Source: JBGPIK01 sp041484845 (GTDB taxonomy: Bacteria; Desulfobacterota; Binatia; UBA9968). From it: a stretch of DNA of 8,456 bases. Position 1 is the stretch's first letter. Each line of letters starts with the position of its first letter. Shown one piece after another: positions 6,706-8,456 of this stretch. The translations under genes were made by a program, and so were the position numbers. The stretch is taken from NCBI GenBank assembly GCA_041484845.1, contig JBGPIK010000306.1, positions 1 to 8,456 of the forward strand, written 5' to 3'. The notes beneath the pieces were generated by a model that was given only the letters and a program-made list of their open reading frames with translations, was not told where the DNA came from and did not search any database.

Positions 6706-6795
6706 TCGCCCGACGCGCGATGTCTTGTAGGATAGCGCGGTGTTGTTTATCGTTTTCCGTTTTCATAATGTCACCGATAAAGATTTCGGCCGATC

Positions 6796-7746
6796 TCAGT
6801 CCGTGGGCGGCTTTAGCAAAGCCTCGCCGCTCACCCTGTGCCAATGTTGAATGCCGTCCCATATCTCCTGTGCCGTTTCCGCGAACCAGAAGAGTTCCCG
6901 ATCTTCCGGGTCAATGACGCCTTCATCGACTAGAAAGTCCACGTTGATCGCCTGACGCCAATAGCGCTCGCCCACCAAGACCACAGGAACCGGCTTGATT
7001 GTGCGCGTCTGTACCAACGTGAGCGTTTCGAACAGTTCATCGATAGTGCCGTAGCCGCCTGGAAAGGCGACTAGCGCCTTGGCGCGCAGCAAAAAATGGA
7101 GCTTGCGGATCGCGAAATAATGAAAGCGAAAACAGAGGTCGGGCGTAATATAAGGGTTCGGATACTGCTCGTGGGGCAGGTGAATGTTCAGTCCAATGGA
7201 TTTGGCTCCGACATCGTAAGCCCCTCGGTTAGCCGCTTCCATAATTCCCGGGCCGCCGCCGGTCATGATAACCAGGTCGTGCCTTTGGGAGCTGACCATG
7301 CATCCGAACTCGCGGGCCACATCATAGTAATGACTCTTGGCCAGGAGCCGCTCCGCAATCTCTAGCCGGCGCGTGACGCCCGTGTTTGTCGGCTCGGCCG
7401 CGCGCGCCGCTCGGAGTGCATCGATCTCGCGCTGAACGGCCGCAGTCTCGCGAATCCGCGTGCCGCCGAAGACGACGATCGTGTCTCGGACCGAGTGCTG
7501 TTCAAGCAACAGCTCCGCCTTGAGGTAATCGAGCTGGAGGCGGATGCCGCGTATTTCATCACGGTTGAGGAAATCCACATCCTGATCAGCCTGCCGGTAA
7601 CCTGGGCTTTCCAGGATGCTTTTGATTCGCTCCTGCGCCTTCGGGTCCTCTTCAATCGCTTTGGGTTGCTGCCCAGGCAGCGGTTCGCGGCGGTGGTAGG
7701 GATGGGGCGGCGCGGGAACTTTTAGCTTCTTTAATGAGTCGGGCAT
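6796..7746 (-). CDS. LOG family protein, nucleotide 5'-monophosphate phosphoribohydrolase
   Basis: This 316-residue cytoplasmic protein has the Rossmann-like LOG (Lonely Guy / YgdH-related) fold, which hydrolyses the N-glycosidic bond of nucleoside monophosphates, including cytokinin ribotides in some members. Key motifs: TIVVFGGTRI (89-98), GGGPGIMEAANRGA (163-176), the conserved R214-K215 in FAIRKLHFLL, and the signature PGGYGTIDELFE (229-240) with catalytic-site E237. The active-site set is complete. It is longer than the compact LOGs (about 180-230 residues) because of an N-terminal extension of about 85 residues that is proline/lysine-rich then helical (LESPGYRQADQDVDFLNRDEIRGIRLQLDYLKAEL). 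The ATG at 7746 is preceded by AGGAG (7750-7754). The gene converges on the binding-protein gene (90-bp gap) and diverges from the next one. It is probably housekeeping nucleotide salvage and unrelated to its neighbours. Confidence 0.92.
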   Translation of the reverse strand: MPDSLKKLKVPAPPHPYHRREPLPGQQPKAIEEDPKAQERIKSILESPGYRQADQDVDFLNRDEIRGIRLQLDYLKAELLLEQHSVRDTIVVFGGTRIRETAAVQREIDALRAARAAEPTNTGVTRRLEIAERLLAKSHYYDVAREFGCMVSSQRHDLVIMTGGGPGIMEAANRGAYDVGAKSIGLNIHLPHEQYPNPYITPDLCFRFHYFAIRKLHFLLRAKALVAFPGGYGTIDELFETLTLVQTRTIKPVPVVLVGERYWRQAINVDFLVDEGVIDPEDRELFWFAETAQEIWDGIQHWHRVSGEALLKPPTD

Positions 7747-7927
7747 ATACTCCTACTCGTCCTCTCCTTCGTTCGTTAAATGGTCGCAATAGCGCCTAAG
7801 TAAATCGCTACGGCAAAGTTATCAAGTTCAGAGACAAGAGTTAAGTCCAATTATTGGTTGTGGCGAACCGGGATGGCACACCGGACAACCTTTGCGCGAG
7901 CCGGTCACGCGCTCAAGTCCTTTCGTC

Positions 7928-8052
7928 ATGAATACTCGCAAGAAAATTGAACGGACGCTCGAGGATCTTCAGCGAAGGACCTTTACGACCTAATTCAGGA
8001 GTCGCGGGACTGCTGGTACGAGCTTCGAATTACTCTTGACAGAGTTCATTGA
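7928..8052 (+). pseudogene. Possible remnant of a small frameshifted reading frame
   Basis: An ATG at 7928 opens MNTRKKIERTLEDLQR and then hits TAA at 7991. The frame one base back continues in protein-like fashion as KDLYDLIQESRDCWYELRI and on to TLDRVH, ending at TGA 8050-8052. One missing A in the GCGAAGG run near 7972-7977 would join the two into a single helical peptide of about 41 residues. There is no good ribosome site, and the end overlaps the promoter of the next gene, so it may be a decayed gene, an assembly error or chance. Confidence 0.2.
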
Positions 8053-8063
8053 GCTGTTATAGC
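8036..8063 (+). promoter_or_regulatory. Sigma-70 promoter of the second binding-protein gene
   Basis: A perfect TTGACA (8036-8041) is followed after 16 bp by TATAGC (8058-8063, four of six), which is preceded by TGT (8055-8057), an extended -10 element. Transcription would begin near 8070, leaving a leader of about 19 bases that includes the purine-rich ribosome site GAGAGGG (8074-8080) 8 bp before the ATG. Confidence 0.6.
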
Positions 8064-8088
8064 TGGCCGCGAAGAGAGGGACACCGCC

Positions 8089-8456
8089 ATGACGAAAACA
8101 TGTTCGGCGCTTCTTCTGGTAATTCTGCTTCCGGCGTTGGTCTTCGCACAGGAACGGACTAAATTTCCCGTCGGCGTTTCCTCCAAGGTGCTCGGCTACG
8201 GGCATCTGTGGGCCGCGTGGAGGCTCGGCTATTTCGAACGCGAGGGACTGGACGTGGAGGTTGTATTGATGCGCGGCACCGCTCCCGCCGTACAAGCGAT
8301 GATCGCGGGATCGATCTCCGCCGGGCTGATCGCGAATGACGGGCCCATCGCGGCGGTGGAACAAGGAATGGACATCGCGATGATCGCCGGCGGCAGCAAG
8401 ATCACTCACATGATCATCGGCGGCAAGAACTATAAAACCTATGAGGACCTGCGCGG
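8089..8456 (+). CDS. NMT1-type ABC transporter substrate-binding protein, N-terminal part (cut by window end)
   Basis: The visible 122 codons encode the start of a second exported solute-binding protein. A compact Sec signal peptide is clear: MTKTC, hydrophobic SALLLVILLPALVF, cleavage after A20 before QERTKF. The mature sequence has the NMT1/SsuA pattern: GVSSKVLGYGHLWAAWRLGYFEREGLDVEVVLMRG (29-63), TAPAVQAMIAGSISAGLIA (64-82), GMDIAMIAGGSKITHMIIGGKNYKTYEDLR (93-122), the last being the typical lead-in to the 'dLkGKkigv' strand. Cys5 is not in a lipobox. It has its own strong promoter and a short leader, so it is probably the first gene of a unit extending beyond the window, perhaps with transporter partners. 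It is only distantly similar to the binding protein at 5668-6705, so the two are paralogues rather than a recent duplication. Ligand unknown. Confidence 0.85.
   Translation, partial: MTKTCSALLLVILLPALVFAQERTKFPVGVSSKVLGYGHLWAAWRLGYFEREGLDVEVVLMRGTAPAVQAMIAGSISAGLIANDGPIAAVEQGMDIAMIAGGSKITHMIIGGKNYKTYEDLR

Larger units (their letters stand above)
7747..8088. other. Divergent intergenic region between LOG gene and second binding protein
   Basis: This 342-bp region holds the promoter of the rightward binding-protein gene (8036-8063), an AT-rich 11-bp palindrome CCAATTATTGG at 7847-7857 that could be an operator, and a possible decayed small reading frame at 7928-8052. No obvious promoter for the leftward LOG gene was recognised. 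Confidence 0.5.

Noticed and set aside
6746..6781. TTTATCG/CGATAAA inverted repeat between the convergent genes
   Set aside because: Only 7 AT-rich pairs around a 22-base loop; too weak to call a bidirectional terminator.
7990..8409. 139-codon minus-strand open frame over the second binding-protein start
   Set aside because: It runs through the promoter and signal peptide of a convincing gene on the other strand and has no motif.

Overview
The window looks like a chromosomal piece of a free-living bacterium of moderately high GC content, probably an uncultured soil or sediment lineage. Two orphan NMT1-type substrate-binding proteins, a GMC/DUF1080 sugar-oxidising fusion and a sulfopyruvate-decarboxylase-like pair are the kind of content I associate with Binatota, Rokubacteria, Tectomicrobia or other former 'Deltaproteobacteria' groups. 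This placement is an inference from gene content only; no rRNA or tRNA gene is present to anchor it.

Layout. Bases 1-257 hold no convincing gene. Bases 258-1363 (minus strand) encode the two halves of a thiamine-diphosphate-dependent decarboxylase of the ComD/ComE type, overlapping by 4 bp. Upstream of them on the same strand, 1437-2315 encodes a rhomboid intramembrane serine protease with a soluble N-terminal domain. A 637-bp divergent intergenic region (2316-2952) carries a perfect 11-bp hairpin in the rhomboid leader, a near-consensus sigma-70 promoter pointing right, and a second perfect hairpin in the long leader of the next gene. Bases 2953-5466 (plus) encode an 837-residue fusion of a GMC flavoprotein oxidoreductase with a C-terminal DUF1080 / 3-keto-disaccharide-hydrolase domain. 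It is followed by an exported NMT1/ThiY-like substrate-binding protein (5668-6705, plus). A LOG-family nucleotide phosphoribohydrolase lies convergently (6796-7746, minus). A second NMT1-type binding protein begins at 8089 (plus), behind a clear promoter, and runs off the window end.

How the genes may work together. The fusion protein is the most distinctive item. Its N-terminal half has the FAD site and the His/Asn pair of GMC sugar and alcohol oxidases; its C-terminal half belongs to a family known to cleave 3-keto-glycosides. One polypeptide could therefore oxidise a glycoside at C3 and then break the glycosidic bond. The two binding proteins are periplasmic or lipid-free exported solute receptors, but no permease or ATPase gene lies beside them here. 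No shared substrate between the decarboxylase pair, the fusion enzyme and the binding proteins can be demonstrated from sequence. The rhomboid and LOG genes look like unrelated housekeeping or stress neighbours. I saw no CRISPR array, tRNA, rRNA or intact insertion sequence.
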